A stretch of DNA of 20,521 bases from the NCBI GenBank assembly GCA_963631655.1, contig CAVGRR010000025.1, positions 1 to 20,521 on the forward strand. Direction: 5' to 3'. Below the pieces are notes generated by a model. That model worked only from the letters and a program-made list of their open reading frames with translations, did no database searches and was not told where the DNA came from. This DNA comes from Methanomethylophilus sp963631655. Its GTDB lineage: Archaea > Thermoplasmatota > Thermoplasmata > Methanomassiliicoccales > Methanomethylophilaceae. The stretch's first letter is position 1. Every line of letters begins with the position of its first letter. Below, in pieces: positions 1 to 7,174 of the stretch. The position numbers were made by a program, and so were the translations under genes.

Positions 1-1
1 G

Positions 2-100
2 GTGCATACAGGAGATCTCAGATTCAATGGCAAAATAACGTATCTTCCGATCTATATGCTTCCGTTCATCCTGGAACGCAGGGATGTTCAAAAGGTCTGA
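2..100 (+). CDS. C-terminal fragment of an unidentified protein
   Basis: An open frame enters from the left edge and stops at TGA 98-100, giving 32 residues. The peptide contains TGDLRFNGKITYLP followed by an aliphatic/aromatic stretch and a basic tail, which looks like real protein rather than a random frame. It is followed directly by a small hairpin with a T-rich tail, as expected at a gene end. I do not recognise the family from 32 residues. It could be a chance frame, but codon choice and the downstream terminator favour a real gene on the same strand as dnaG. Confidence 0.45.
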   Translation: MHTGDLRFNGKITYLPIYMLPFILERRDVQKV

Positions 101-114
101 AAAAACCTTTCTTT
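91..114 (+). terminator. Hairpin plus short T-rich tail after the partial gene
   Basis: AAAGGT (91-96) and ACCTTT (105-110) form a 6-bp stem with an A-rich loop, followed by CTTT. The left arm overlaps the last codons of the partial gene. It is a weak but plausible terminator. Confidence 0.35.
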
Positions 115-136
115 AAGGAGAAAAAAGACAGAATAT

Positions 137-151
137 TGGCATATATTGCCA
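137..151. promoter_or_regulatory. TGGCA-N5-TGCCA dyad upstream of the candidate RNA
   Basis: TGGCA (137-141) and TGCCA (147-151) are perfect inverted arms around TATAT. The dyad lies about 60 bp upstream of the TATA-like element at 194-210, so it could be an operator for whatever is transcribed from there. Apart from this dyad and AT-rich DNA I see nothing else in 115-193. Confidence 0.25.
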
Positions 152-193
152 TTGTATCTATCACTATATATTGCACGAGAAAGCCGTTCGGTA

Positions 194-210
194 CGTAATA
201 TATAATATAG
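194..210 (+). promoter_or_regulatory. Archaeal TATA box for the dnaG upstream RNA or leader
   Basis: A run of alternating A/T (core TAATATATAATA) sits about 25 bp before position 228, the start of a strongly structured segment. This matches archaeal TATA-to-start spacing. It may drive the candidate RNA at 228-414, dnaG, or both by read-through. Confidence 0.5.
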
Positions 211-227
211 GGAAAAAAGATATCCCG

Positions 228-414
228 TCAAGGAAAGACCGGCATCCGGTTTCCTGTTCACAATCACATTCACTGATACGGTCGAGCCGAGCTCCCGTAT
301 CATCAGGCTGGCGCACCGACGGGTCACCGCAGCACAATTGACGGGCTCACTGCTGAGCGATATAGCATACAGAGCGGTGGAGCCTGACCGAACAAGGGGC
401 AGATGTTGTTTTTT
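228..414 (+). ncRNA. Candidate structured small RNA or dnaG leader
   Basis: No credible protein is encoded here. The segment folds by eye into three consecutive elements. First is a hairpin AGGAA/TTCCT (231-235/251-255) stacked on ACCGG/CCGGT (238-242/246-250) with a CAT loop. Second is a hairpin TGATACGG/CCGTATCA (274-281/295-302) continuing into GAGC/GCTC with a CGA triloop. Third is a closing helix TCAGGCT/AGCCTGA (303-309/381-387) that continues as CACCG/CGGTG (314-318/375-379) and encloses CAGCA/TGCTG (330-334/351-355). It ends in six T at 409-414, a typical archaeal termination signal. A TATA box lies about 25 bp upstream. It could be an independent small RNA or a cis-acting leader of dnaG. 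I do not recognise SRP RNA, RNase P RNA or a known riboswitch. The class is unknown and the transcript ends are inferred. Confidence 0.45.
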
Positions 415-435
415 CCGAGCAATCGGAGTGTTCAC

Positions 436-2271
436 ATGAGCAATTACAGTGATCCCAGTTCAATCAAATATCAAGTAAAAGCAAAGATCAACGCCGACGG
501 TATCGTCGACAAACCCGATGTGGTGGGTGCCGTCTTCGGACAGACCGAAGGTCTGCTCGGCGACAACCTCGATCTCAGGGACCTTCAGAAGTCCGGAAGG
601 ATCGGCAGGGTCGAGGTCGAGATCGTCTCCAAGGGCGGAAAATCCGAGGGTATCCTTTACATGTCATCCTCTCTCGACCAGGTCGAGACCGCCATCATCG
701 CCGCAACTCTCGAGACCATCGACCGTGTCGGTCCCTGCAAGGCAACCGTCAAGGTCATCGGCATCGAGGATATCCGTGTCACCAAGAGGGAACAGATCGC
801 AGAGCGTGCCCGCGAACTGCTCGAGGTCCTGATGGAACAGGCAAAGGACAGCGGTGCAAACCTCGCACAGAACATCCGCGAGTCCGTTCAGACCGAGGAG
901 ATCACCACCTACGGTAAGGAACGCTGCCCCGCAGGTCCCAACGTGAAGTCTTCTGAGGCCATCATCATCGTCGAGGGACGTTCCGATGTTCTCAACCTCC
1001 TGCGCGCAGGCATCAAGAACGCCATCGCCGTCGAGGGAACCAACATCCCCAAGAGCGTTCAGGACCTTTCCAAAGAGAAGGTCACCACCGCATTCGTCGA
1101 CGGAGACCGCGGAGGAGAGCTCATCCTCAGGGAACTCTTCCAGACCGCAGACATCGATTTCGTCGCCCGTGCGCCCCGTGCACACGAGGTCGAGGAACTT
1201 TCCGCCAAACAGCTCGTCAAATGTCTCCGCAACAAGGTCCCCGGAGACCAGTACATGGAGATGAACGGTCTTTCCTTCGAGGAGAAGGAACTCTCCGAGG
1301 ATGCGGAGGAGGACCTCAAGAACAACGGACGCCACGTCCGCAGGAACGCAGAGGAAATGGCCGCCACTGAGCAGCCCGCCGCAGAGGAGGACCGCGGATA
1401 CAGGATCCGCAGGGCAGCCCCCGAAGAGGAATCCGACACCGAGGGCCGTTACAGGAACCGCAGGGAACGCCGTTCCCGCAGGTCCAACGACGATGAGGAG
1501 AAGCCCCGCCGCCACGAGCGCCGCCCCCGCAAGGGTGCCGAAGAGACCGAAGAGCCTCGCGCAAGGTTCGAGAGGAGGAGAGGTTTCAGGTCCAATTCCG
1601 ATGATTACGAATCCGAACCCGAGACCGAGTCCGTGATCAACGATGACGGAAAGATCGAAGAGATCGAGATCAGGGAAGAAGAGAAAGAACCCGTTGCAGA
1701 GCCTGTCGTCGAAGAAGTCATCGAGGAACCCGTCGTCGAGGAGCCCGCTGTCGAAGAAGTCTTCGAGGAGCCCGTTGCAGAGCCTGTCGAGGAACCCGTC
1801 GAAGAGGTCAAGGAACCTGTCGTCGAGGAACCCGTCGCTGAAGAGCCTGTTGAAGCCCCCGCAGCAGAGGAGCCTGTCGTCGAAGAGCCCGTTGCAGAGC
1901 CCGTCGAGGAACCTGTCAGGCCCATCCGTGCCGGACGCGGCAGAAAACCAGCCGCCAAGGACAAGACCCTCACCGAGGAACAGATCGTCTACAGGGACAC
2001 CCTGAGCGACATCTCCGGCACCAAGAACTCCGTCCTCATGGACGGTCAGGGCAACGTCCTGAACAAGGTCGAGGTCAAGAACCTCGTCAATTTCCTTAAA
2101 GAATCCGAATCCGACGATGTGTGCACCATCGTGTTCGACGGGGTCATCTCCCAGAACATCCTGAACATCGCATCCCAGAAGGGCATCAAGACCCTTGTCG
2201 GAAAGAACAAGGGCAAGATATCCAAACTGCCCGCTGAAATAACAATTTGGACCAGAACCGACCTCGTTTGA
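436..2271 (+). CDS. dnaG: Archaeal DnaG-like primase / exosome-associated TOPRIM protein
   Basis: The 611-residue protein begins with the conserved archaeal DnaG N-terminus, including IFGQTEGLLG-type residues (here VFGQTEGLLG, 33-42). The TOPRIM domain spans about 174-260 with acidic motifs VEGRSD (179-184) and DGDRGG (222-227), the expected metal-binding residues. The family is a primase homologue that also associates with the archaeal exosome through Csl4. A linker of about 225 residues follows: Arg/Glu-rich (296-385), then EEPV-type repeats (416-495). A conserved C-terminal domain closes the protein (about 510-611). The start at 436 is chosen because family homology begins shortly after it and GGAGTG (425-430) lies at RBS spacing. 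The longer frame from 403 adds no homology and begins in the T tract. CCGA-GCAA-TCGG (416-427) could mask part of the ribosome binding site. A LonB-like ATPase follows after 9 bp. Confidence 0.95.
   Translation: MSNYSDPSSIKYQVKAKINADGIVDKPDVVGAVFGQTEGLLGDNLDLRDLQKSGRIGRVEVEIVSKGGKSEGILYMSSSLDQVETAIIAATLETIDRVGPCKATVKVIGIEDIRVTKREQIAERARELLEVLMEQAKDSGANLAQNIRESVQTEEITTYGKERCPAGPNVKSSEAIIIVEGRSDVLNLLRAGIKNAIAVEGTNIPKSVQDLSKEKVTTAFVDGDRGGELILRELFQTADIDFVARAPRAHEVEELSAKQLVKCLRNKVPGDQYMEMNGLSFEEKELSEDAEEDLKNNGRHVRRNAEEMAATEQPAAEEDRGYRIRRAAPEEESDTEGRYRNRRERRSRRSNDDEEKPRRHERRPRKGAEETEEPRARFERRRGFRSNSDDYESEPETESVINDDGKIEEIEIREEEKEPVAEPVVEEVIEEPVVEEPAVEEVFEEPVAEPVEEPVEEVKEPVVEEPVAEEPVEAPAAEEPVVEEPVAEPVEEPVRPIRAGRGRKPAAKDKTLTEEQIVYRDTLSDISGTKNSVLMDGQGNVLNKVEVKNLVNFLKESESDDVCTIVFDGVISQNILNIASQKGIKTLVGKNKGKISKLPAEITIWTRTDLV
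1681..1920 (+). repeat. In-frame EEPV-type repeats within dnaG
   Basis: This DNA encodes residues 416-495 of DnaG, a degenerate tandem of Glu-Glu-Pro-Val units with variants such as EEPVAEPV and EEPVVEEP. The codons are reused closely enough to create an imperfect DNA repeat. Such acidic Pro/Val repeats form extended flexible spacers; repeat number is likely to vary between strains. Confidence 0.8.
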
Positions 2272-2280
2272 AGTGAGACC

Positions 2281-3801
2281 ATGGCGTCCCCCAAGAAAGT
2301 AGCTGTTGAAGAATGGGAAGATGTTGAAGCCCTGAAACACACCGGACAGGTGCTCATCCCCGCCGACCCTCTCGACCGTGTGCTCGGTCAGGAGGAGGCC
2401 ATCACCCTTGCCAAGATTGCGGCCGTCCAACGCAGGAACCTCCTGCTCGTAGGTCCTCCGGGAACCGGAAAATCGATGATCGCCCGTGCGATCTCGATGA
2501 ACCTTCCCAAGGCCACCCAGGAGATCAGGGTCTCCAACAACCCCGAGAACCCCGAAAGGCCGTTCCTGAACGTCCTTTCCGCCGAGGACGTCAATACCGA
2601 GCAGAGCGACGACAACGATTCGGTCGGTACCCTCCTCGATCCCACCCAGGTCCCCAGCAACGTGGCCGAGGAACTCGGTTTCCGCTGCAAGGGATGCGGT
2701 CACCTCTCCACCCCCGAGGACATCTCCTGTCCCCAGTGCGGAAGGAGCAAGATCGAGGGCGGAGCGAACAATCCGTTCGGTGTCAACATCATGGGCATCC
2801 TTCAGTCCGCCGGACTCCAGAACATGGTGGCCGGAAAGGAGAAGGTCAACACCATCCGCACTCAGAACGGCGTCAGGGAGACCATTGTCTTCGAGCGTGC
2901 CGGAAACAAGATTCGTATGCTCGACACCAAGGCCCTCGAGAAGAGGAACAAGCTCAACAAGAAGTCCACCAGCAAGACCATCGTCAAACTGGACCGCAAC
3001 CCCTTCGTTATGGCCACCGGAGCCTCCGAGACCGAACTGCTCGGAGATGTCAGGCACGACCCCTACGGCGGACACGACAAGATCGGAGTACCCGCCTATC
3101 AGAGGGTCATCCCCGGAGCTATCCACGAGGCACACGAAGGTGTCCTCTTCGTCGATGAGATCTCCCATCTCGGTTCCCTTCAGAGGTACATCCTCACCGC
3201 CATGCAGGACAAGAAGTTCCCCATCACCGGGCGCAACCCCCAGTCCTCCGGAGCAAGTGTCAAGGTCGAGAACGTACCCTGTGATTTCATACTTGTAGCT
3301 GCATGCAACATGCAGGACCTCGAGAACATCCTCTCGCCTTTGAGGTCGAGGATCATCGGAAACGGATACGAGGTCCTTGTCGACGTGGCAATGCCCGACA
3401 ACAGCCACAACCGTGCCAAATACGCACAGTTCGTCGCTCAGGAGATCGCCATGGATGGTCACATCCCCGACGCCTCCATCGAGGCCGTGGAGGAGATCAT
3501 CGCCGAAGGCAGGAGGCGTGCAAAGCACGACAACCAGATCAACTCCCTCACCCTCAGGCTCAGGGAGCTCGGAGGTCTCATCCGCGCTGCGGGAGATATC
3601 GCAGTGATGGAGAAGTCCAAACTCATCACCGCTGACCACGTCAGGCGTGCCAAGAAGAGGTCCGAACCCGTCGAGGAGCAGATCAAGGAGAGGTACGGTT
3701 CCTACCAGAAGGGTATGACCCACGACATCTCCGATGCTCAGAAGCAGAAGTCCGAGTACTATCTGCAGAACGAGCACATCGACGACTCGATGTATCAGTA
3801 A
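2281..3801 (+). CDS. LonB-like AAA+ ATPase without protease domain, with zinc ribbon
   Basis: The 506-residue protein matches the archaeal LonB ATPase module from end to end: Walker A GPPGTGKS (58-65), Walker B GVLFVDEIS (287-295), sensor-1 AACN (340-343), the ALRSR-like arginine region (LRSRIIGNGYEV, 354-365) and the LRLRELGGLIRAAGDIA sensor-2 helix (425-441). Two departures stand out. It ends about 40 residues after the EEQIKERY segment, exactly where LonB would enter its Ser-Lys protease domain, so no protease is encoded. The insertion that in LonB carries membrane helices instead holds a zinc ribbon, C136/C139 and C150/C153, and no hydrophobic segment, so the protein should be cytosolic. 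It starts 9 bp after dnaG on the same strand and is probably co-transcribed. The substrate is unknown; an unfoldase, remodelling or regulatory ATPase role is inferred. Confidence 0.85.
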   Translation: MASPKKVAVEEWEDVEALKHTGQVLIPADPLDRVLGQEEAITLAKIAAVQRRNLLLVGPPGTGKSMIARAISMNLPKATQEIRVSNNPENPERPFLNVLSAEDVNTEQSDDNDSVGTLLDPTQVPSNVAEELGFRCKGCGHLSTPEDISCPQCGRSKIEGGANNPFGVNIMGILQSAGLQNMVAGKEKVNTIRTQNGVRETIVFERAGNKIRMLDTKALEKRNKLNKKSTSKTIVKLDRNPFVMATGASETELLGDVRHDPYGGHDKIGVPAYQRVIPGAIHEAHEGVLFVDEISHLGSLQRYILTAMQDKKFPITGRNPQSSGASVKVENVPCDFILVAACNMQDLENILSPLRSRIIGNGYEVLVDVAMPDNSHNRAKYAQFVAQEIAMDGHIPDASIEAVEEIIAEGRRRAKHDNQINSLTLRLRELGGLIRAAGDIAVMEKSKLITADHVRRAKKRSEPVEEQIKERYGSYQKGMTHDISDAQKQKSEYYLQNEHIDDSMYQ

Positions 3802-3811
3802 ACCATTCACG

Positions 3812-3833
3812 CCCCCGCAAGGGGGTTCCTTTT
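3812..3833 (+). terminator. Terminator of the dnaG-ATPase operon
   Basis: CCCCC-GCAA-GGGGG (3812-3825) is a perfect GC stem with a GNRA tetraloop, followed by TTCCTTTT. It lies 10 bp after the TAA of the LonB-like gene. Confidence 0.75.
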
Positions 3834-3835
3834 CC

Positions 3836-3851
3836 GACCGCGGATGCGGTC
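3836..3851. terminator. Second hairpin overlapping the stop of the convergent gene
   Basis: GACCGC (3836-3841) pairs with GCGGTC (3846-3851) around GGAT. It overlaps the TGA of the minus-strand DUF4143 gene. On the minus strand it is followed by GGAAAAGG rather than T, so it may serve mainly as a barrier or mRNA 3' end. Confidence 0.4.
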
Positions 3852-5046
3852 AGTTCTCAAGCAGCCAATCCACCGCGTTGACAAGTTTCACATTATCTGG
3901 AACATCGTGTCCGTCGCGGTCCAAAGTTATCAGGATCTTCTTCGATTCGGGACTGAGCTTTTTGAACGAATCAAGTTCCCTTTTAAGGGTTCCGGGGTCG
4001 TCGAGTCTGAGTGCCACCTGATAGAACTTGATCTTTCCGTCCGGCCCCCAGGCGGTGAAATCGATCTCCTTGTTCCGGTATGAGCCGACGGAGACCTTGT
4101 ATCCGCGCCTTATGAGTTCCAGGAAGACGACACATTCAAGCAATGCTGATTCGTTCATCTCCTGCCCGTAGAGGATGGTGTTCATCATTCCCATGTCTAC
4201 AGGATAGAATTTCACATTGGTCTTTAGGTGTTTCAGTCCGATGACATCATATCTGTCAGCCTTGTAGAAGATGAAGCTTTTCTCCAGTTCCCGCAGATAT
4301 CTTTCGGTGGTGCGGGGGTCACCGACGAAGGCGGCATCTGTGATCTTTCCTGCTGAGGTCACATTTCCTGTGTTCGAAAGGATGAATGCAGTGATGTTCT
4401 CCAATATCACCTGCTCGAGTTCCACTCTGGGGCGTATGTCGTTGTTGAGGATCGAGTCGTAAACACCTCTGAGAATGGAACGGTTTTTCGACTCATCATC
4501 GTTCAGGTCCACGATGGGCATTCCGCCCCAATGCATATACTGGTGGAACCTCTGGGTATATCCGTGTTCTTCGTCGATGGGGTAGCGCACCATGAACTCC
4601 CTGAATGAGAACGGCAGGACATTGATGGTTGCATAACGGCCGGCGACATGTGTCGCAAGGTCGTCGGAGAGCATATTTGAGTTCGAACCCGTGAGGTAGA
4701 TGTTGGCACCGAACTCGTTCTTCACCGTCGAGACAACCCTTTCCCACCCTTTGATGAAATGGACCTCATCGAGGATCACGTAATATCCGTCACCGTGGAT
4801 GCTGTTCCTGATGGTCTCGTAAAGCATCCTTTCGGAATCAATAATGTACCTTTTTGCTTCGAGATCGATGTAGATTATCTGTGATTCGGGGACCCCGTCA
4901 TCGATAAGGTGCTGTCTGAACTGTTTCAAGAGTTCCGATTTTCCGCACCTGCGGACACCCGTGATGATCTTCAGGAGATCCGTGTCGTTCCTATAGGAAT
5001 CCAGTTGTCTGAGGTATTCCGTACGGGGGACGATGTTCTTCGACAT
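3850..5046 (-). CDS. AAA_14 / DUF4143 ATPase
   Basis: The 398-residue protein has the standard two-part architecture of this family. An N-terminal AAA_14 P-loop domain has Walker A GVRRCGKS (30-37), Walker B YVILDE (89-94), and a TGSNSNML / SGRY-like stretch (119-137). A helical middle leads to a C-terminal DUF4143 domain (about 195-398). The C-terminal part has the restriction-endonuclease-like pattern ELIRRG (310-315), EIDF (327-330) and FYQVA (341-345); the usual E-x-K position reads Q-V-A, as in many members. Biological role is unknown for most of the family. Leaderless translation is likely, because TTTAAAT lies 23-29 bp before the start. It is divergent from a second, distantly related member at 5300. 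Confidence 0.9.
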   Translation of the reverse strand: MSKNIVPRTEYLRQLDSYRNDTDLLKIITGVRRCGKSELLKQFRQHLIDDGVPESQIIYIDLEAKRYIIDSERMLYETIRNSIHGDGYYVILDEVHFIKGWERVVSTVKNEFGANIYLTGSNSNMLSDDLATHVAGRYATINVLPFSFREFMVRYPIDEEHGYTQRFHQYMHWGGMPIVDLNDDESKNRSILRGVYDSILNNDIRPRVELEQVILENITAFILSNTGNVTSAGKITDAAFVGDPRTTERYLRELEKSFIFYKADRYDVIGLKHLKTNVKFYPVDMGMMNTILYGQEMNESALLECVVFLELIRRGYKVSVGSYRNKEIDFTAWGPDGKIKFYQVALRLDDPGTLKRELDSFKKLSPESKKILITLDRDGHDVPDNVKLVNAVDWLLEN

Positions 5047-5064
5047 AATAGTAAATCGATTTCT

Positions 5065-5133
5065 TGGATTTAAATGTTAATTTTTTATGGATTCGAATCC
5101 AAGATTTTTATGGATTGAAATCCATATTTTTCT
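5065..5133. repeat. Three tandem 23-bp repeats carrying TGGATT-N2-AATCCA dyads
   Basis: Units start at 5065, 5088 and 5111, each beginning TGGATT and ending in a T-rich spacer. The second contains a perfect 14-bp palindrome (TGGATTCGAATCCA, 5088-5101). The third is TGGATTGAAATCCA with an A/T pair added outside (5110-5125). The first is degenerate in its right arm. Dyad centres are exactly 23 bp apart (5071.5, 5094.5, 5117.5), about two helical turns. The first unit overlaps the presumed TATA box of the gene starting at 5046. This looks like a cooperative operator array controlling that ATPase. Confidence 0.65.
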
Positions 5134-5299
5134 ACAATAAGGTACTATCTCTCAACAAATCTTTCTAATAACCCTATAATTTTGAGAAAAATATGCAATG
5201 ATAAAATAAAAACCTAAATTATTAGGAAAAAATGACAATAGTTAGGATTATACCTAATTAAATGGTAAATATTATAATTCAATAGATCTTCATTGACTT
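5134..5299 (+). promoter_or_regulatory. AT-rich divergent spacer with TTAGG dyads and TATA box
   Basis: This gene-free stretch is very AT-rich. CCTAA-ATTA-TTAGG (5213-5226) and TTAGG-N6-CCTAA (5242-5257) are two inverted repeats sharing the same arms. ATATTATAATT (about 5268-5278) is a TATA box 25-30 bp before the ATG at 5300, implying a leaderless or nearly leaderless mRNA. The TTAGG dyads sit just upstream of it, where an activator or repressor could act. They differ from the TGGATT dyads next to the opposite gene. No further gene is visible. Confidence 0.5.
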
Positions 5300-6484
5300 A
5301 TGGACGTTAAGAGGCAGGATTATCTTCAACTTCTGAAGGATTCTACTGGGAAAACAGATCTCGTGAAAGTTTTAACCGGTATGCGCAGGGTGGGGAAGAC
5401 AACAGTTCTGCTTCAGCATCTGGATCAACTGCGTTCATCCGGAGTTTCAGAAGAATCTATTTGTTACATCAATCTTGACATTTTAGGGAAAAAAATCGAT
5501 CTGACCGAATTAGAAGAATTACTTCAACCGTGTTTGGATCTCGAAGGGCTCCATTATATCTTCATTGATGAGATTCAAAATGTCGACGAATGGGAACGTG
5601 TCGTTGCTATGCTCGTTGCACGCAGGGATTGTGATACGTATATCACCGGATCTAACTCTAAGATGTTATCCTCCGAATTATCTACTCTGCTCTCTGGAAG
5701 ATACATCGAGGTTGAAATTCTACCTTTATCATTCAAAGAGTTCATGGAGTTAAATGGCGGTGTTGAAACAAAAAGATTCGAACAGTATCTGCGTTACGGG
5801 CCCCTACCTTCAATTGAGCCGGACAGGGGGGATAAATTATGCCGTATGCAGGCAGAGGGTGCATACAACACCGTCATGATGAAGGATGTTCTTACTCACA
5901 CCACCGGAAAAAAAGATCTGTTGGAAATGATCAGCAGATTTTTATTTTCAAATATCGGTAAAATCACAAATGCGGGTCGGATTTCGACTGAACTTATGAT
6001 TCCGGATGATACTGTACGTAAGTATCTGAATGCCCTGTTAGAAGGACATCTTTTCTATCATGCCGAACGCTACGATACTGTTGGTAAAAAGATCTTCAAT
6101 TCCAAGGGGAAATATTACGCTACAGATCTGGGTATGAGAACTCTGTTGGTGACTCCGAACGAGTTACGCGACATAAGCACTTCACTTGAAAACATCGTCT
6201 ACTTCGAGTTGCTTCGTAGGGGATATAAAGTATTTGTCGGGAGTTTCCGTGACCAGGAAATCGATTTTACCGCAATCTCTGTGGATAAAGTGAGGTATTA
6301 TCAGGTATCACAGACCGTGGCTGCATCAGAGACCTATTCCAGAGAGATCAGGCCGCTGAAAGCGTTGACGGACAATTATCAAAAGATCATACTCACCCTT
6401 GATACATTCGGATTGGGCGATGATGAAGGTATCAGAATCGTCAATCTTATTGATTGGTTGATGGGGCGCGACGAAGATAAGTGA
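5300..6484 (+). CDS. AAA_14 / DUF4143 ATPase
   Basis: The 394-residue protein has the same layout as its divergent neighbour: Walker A GMRRVGKT (27-34), Walker B YIFIDE (86-91), TGSNSKML (116-123), SGRY (132-135), and a C-terminal DUF4143 domain with ELLRRG (303-308), EIDF (320-323) and YYQVS (333-337). The two proteins share motifs but clearly differ in sequence, so they are old paralogues or separate acquisitions, not a recent duplication. This gene is visibly richer in A/T-ending codons (AAA, GAA, TTA, GAT) than the surrounding genes, which use C/G-ending codons heavily, suggesting horizontal acquisition. Function is not known; members are common in gut anaerobes in multiple copies. Confidence 0.9.
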   Translation: MDVKRQDYLQLLKDSTGKTDLVKVLTGMRRVGKTTVLLQHLDQLRSSGVSEESICYINLDILGKKIDLTELEELLQPCLDLEGLHYIFIDEIQNVDEWERVVAMLVARRDCDTYITGSNSKMLSSELSTLLSGRYIEVEILPLSFKEFMELNGGVETKRFEQYLRYGPLPSIEPDRGDKLCRMQAEGAYNTVMMKDVLTHTTGKKDLLEMISRFLFSNIGKITNAGRISTELMIPDDTVRKYLNALLEGHLFYHAERYDTVGKKIFNSKGKYYATDLGMRTLLVTPNELRDISTSLENIVYFELLRRGYKVFVGSFRDQEIDFTAISVDKVRYYQVSQTVAASETYSREIRPLKALTDNYQKIILTLDTFGLGDDEGIRIVNLIDWLMGRDEDK

Positions 6485-6524
6485 AAAACCCGATGTGCCA
6501 GATGCTGGAAATCGATGATCGATC

Positions 6525-7142
6525 TCAGCTGATGCTGACGACGTTGATCTGTTTTTTCAGGGCACCGACCATGATCATTGCCTTCTTGTGGCCTGCGTCG
6601 GCGGCGAGTTTGAACCACCTCATCGCTTCAAACTCGTTCACGGGCATGCCCTTACCTTTGTGGTATGCCATGCCGATGCTGAACTGTGCCTTGGTGAATC
6701 CGAGCTCAGCGGACTTCTTGAACCATTCGAGGGACTTCGAGAAGTCCTGATCAACGCCGTTTCCGTCGCGGTACATGGTCCCGATGTTGTACATCGCCTT
6801 GGCGCTTCCGAGTTCTGCCGCCTTCTCATAGCATTTCATCGCTTCGGAATAGTCCTTTTCGACACCTGTTCCGGCCTCGTACATGACACCGAGGTTGTAC
6901 ATGGCCTTCTGGTGGTTTTCGGATGCGGCTTTGGAGAACAGTTCGACGGCCTTTTCAAAAGACTGTTCCACGGCAACACCGTGGTAGTACATCACTCCGA
7001 GGTAGTATACCGCATCGATGTTCCCGAGTTCTGCCGCCTGTGAGAAACAATCGAATGCTTTCGGTGCAAGGGAATCATCTTCGGAAGTGTAGTATTCGTA
7101 ACCCTTTTCGAAAAGTTCCTGTGCTTTCGGAGCCTCTGCCAT
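6525..7142 (-). CDS. Sel1-repeat protein
   Basis: About 205 residues made of roughly five Sel1-like (TPR-related) repeats with the typical LGxMYxxGxGVxxDxxxAxxxFxKAAExG pattern, for example AMYNLGVMYEAGTGVEKDYS and AMYNIGTMYRDGNGVDQDFS. There is no signal peptide or membrane segment. Such solenoids mediate protein-protein contacts; the partner is unknown. I choose ATG 7142 (MAEAPK). The longer frame from 7163 would place its start codon in the TATATATG stretch that looks like promoter DNA, and adds only seven residues. It lies downstream of the GNAT gene on the same strand and converges with the ATPase ending at 6484; only 40 bp separate them. Confidence 0.88.
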   Translation of the reverse strand: MAEAPKAQELFEKGYEYYTSEDDSLAPKAFDCFSQAAELGNIDAVYYLGVMYYHGVAVEQSFEKAVELFSKAASENHQKAMYNLGVMYEAGTGVEKDYSEAMKCYEKAAELGSAKAMYNIGTMYRDGNGVDQDFSKSLEWFKKSAELGFTKAQFSIGMAYHKGKGMPVNEFEAMRWFKLAADAGHKKAMIMVGALKKQINVVSIS

Positions 7143-7174
7143 ATATCGCGGTAAAATCCGCATATATATGAAAT

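Noticed and set aside
403..435. Upstream start for dnaG
   Set aside because: The added 11 residues are encoded by the T tract and hairpin region and lack family similarity; ATG 436 has a proper ribosome binding site.
664..3810. Very long minus-strand open frame (1048 codons) opposite dnaG and the LonB-like gene
   Set aside because: It crosses two well-supported genes, has a repetitive Leu/Asp/Gly-rich composition with no recognisable domain, and is explained by the strong C/G-ending codon bias of the plus-strand genes, which avoids stops in one antisense frame.
5065..5133. CRISPR array
   Set aside because: Only three 23-bp units in direct contact, no unique spacers, no cas genes; palindromic promoter sites fit better.
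3850..6484. Toxin-antitoxin or defence operon
   Set aside because: The two ATPases are divergent, each with its own promoter; no small partner gene or recognised defence effector is present. DUF4143 alone is insufficient evidence.
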